A stretch of DNA of 64,000 bases from Azotimanducus sp965199815 (GTDB lineage Bacteria; Pseudomonadota; Gammaproteobacteria; Pseudomonadales; Azotimanducaceae): positions 62,001-126,000 of the forward strand of contig CBDATE010000034.1 in the NCBI GenBank assembly GCA_965199815.1. The letters run 5' to 3'. A program made the translations under genes and the position numbers. This document shows, piece after piece, positions 63,990 through 64,000 of this stretch. The notes below the pieces were generated by a model that did no database searches, was not told where the DNA came from, and saw only the letters and a program-made list of their open reading frames with translations. Each line of letters opens with the position of its first letter. Within the stretch, counting starts at the first letter, position 1.

Positions 63990-64000
63990 GTGAATGAACC

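Overview
The window is a contiguous piece of a gammaproteobacterial chromosome of fairly high G+C. Support for this comes from the rplJ-rplL-rpoB-rpoC and rpsL-rpsG-fusA blocks, the rpsP-rimM-trmD-rplS-xerD order, the gamma-type GshA, and a one-piece tmRNA with tag ANDENYSLAA. Genus cannot be named from the sequence alone. The catabolic genes (Rieske oxygenase, PaaABCE-like monooxygenase, acyl-CoA dehydrogenase, VOC enzymes) and the transport genes suggest a free-living, metabolically broad organism.

Layout. 1-12.5 kb: transcription and translation core genes, ending in a hairpin after fusA, with no tuf or S10 operon following. 12.6-16.2 kb: a stand-alone DUF3883 nuclease, a thioredoxin-fold protein with an in-frame UGA exactly at its first catalytic cysteine (predicted selenoprotein), and an LtaS/MdoB-type membrane sulfatase. 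16.2-23.5 kb: a LysR regulator, an aldehyde dehydrogenase, an aconitase-family hydro-lyase pair (LeuC/LeuD-like), then an MFS transporter co-directional with two VOC proteins and a DUF1330 protein. 23.6-29.4 kb: gshA, pckA, a CysQ-type phosphatase, dps and a TesB-type thioesterase. 29.6-33.7 kb: ssrA (minus strand) and an acetoin/2-oxoacid dehydrogenase E1alpha-E1beta-E2 operon. 33.7-36.6 kb: the rpsP-rimM-trmD-rplS-xerD ribosome/tRNA operon.

36.6-46.5 kb is the most rearranged part. It holds a 179-bp duplication of the macA 5' end with an IS remnant between the copies, a MacA-MacB-NodT-type tripartite efflux operon, a two-gene AT-richer orphan operon encoding exported or membrane proteins, two decayed IS elements, structured intergenic DNA, and a remnant resembling the C-terminus of an NnrU-type membrane protein.

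46.5-55.3 kb: malate dehydrogenase, then an envelope-lipid-looking locus: two ELM1-family proteins on the minus strand flanking lptF-lptG-ABC exporter, followed by an acyl carrier protein and a serine-palmitoyltransferase-like enzyme. The ACP-SPT pair suggests sphingoid-base (sphingolipid) synthesis. 55.3-64 kb: a PaaA-B-C-E-type ring-oxygenase operon lacking paaD, an acyl-CoA dehydrogenase, a LuxR-type regulator, a Rieske dioxygenase with its ferredoxin, and an exported cyclase-family hydrolase.

A family of composite palindromic repeats (near 12.5, 16.1, 20.7 and 27.8 kb) and a recurring GGGGACACACA motif are scattered between and, once, inside genes. No CRISPR array and no tRNA gene were seen.
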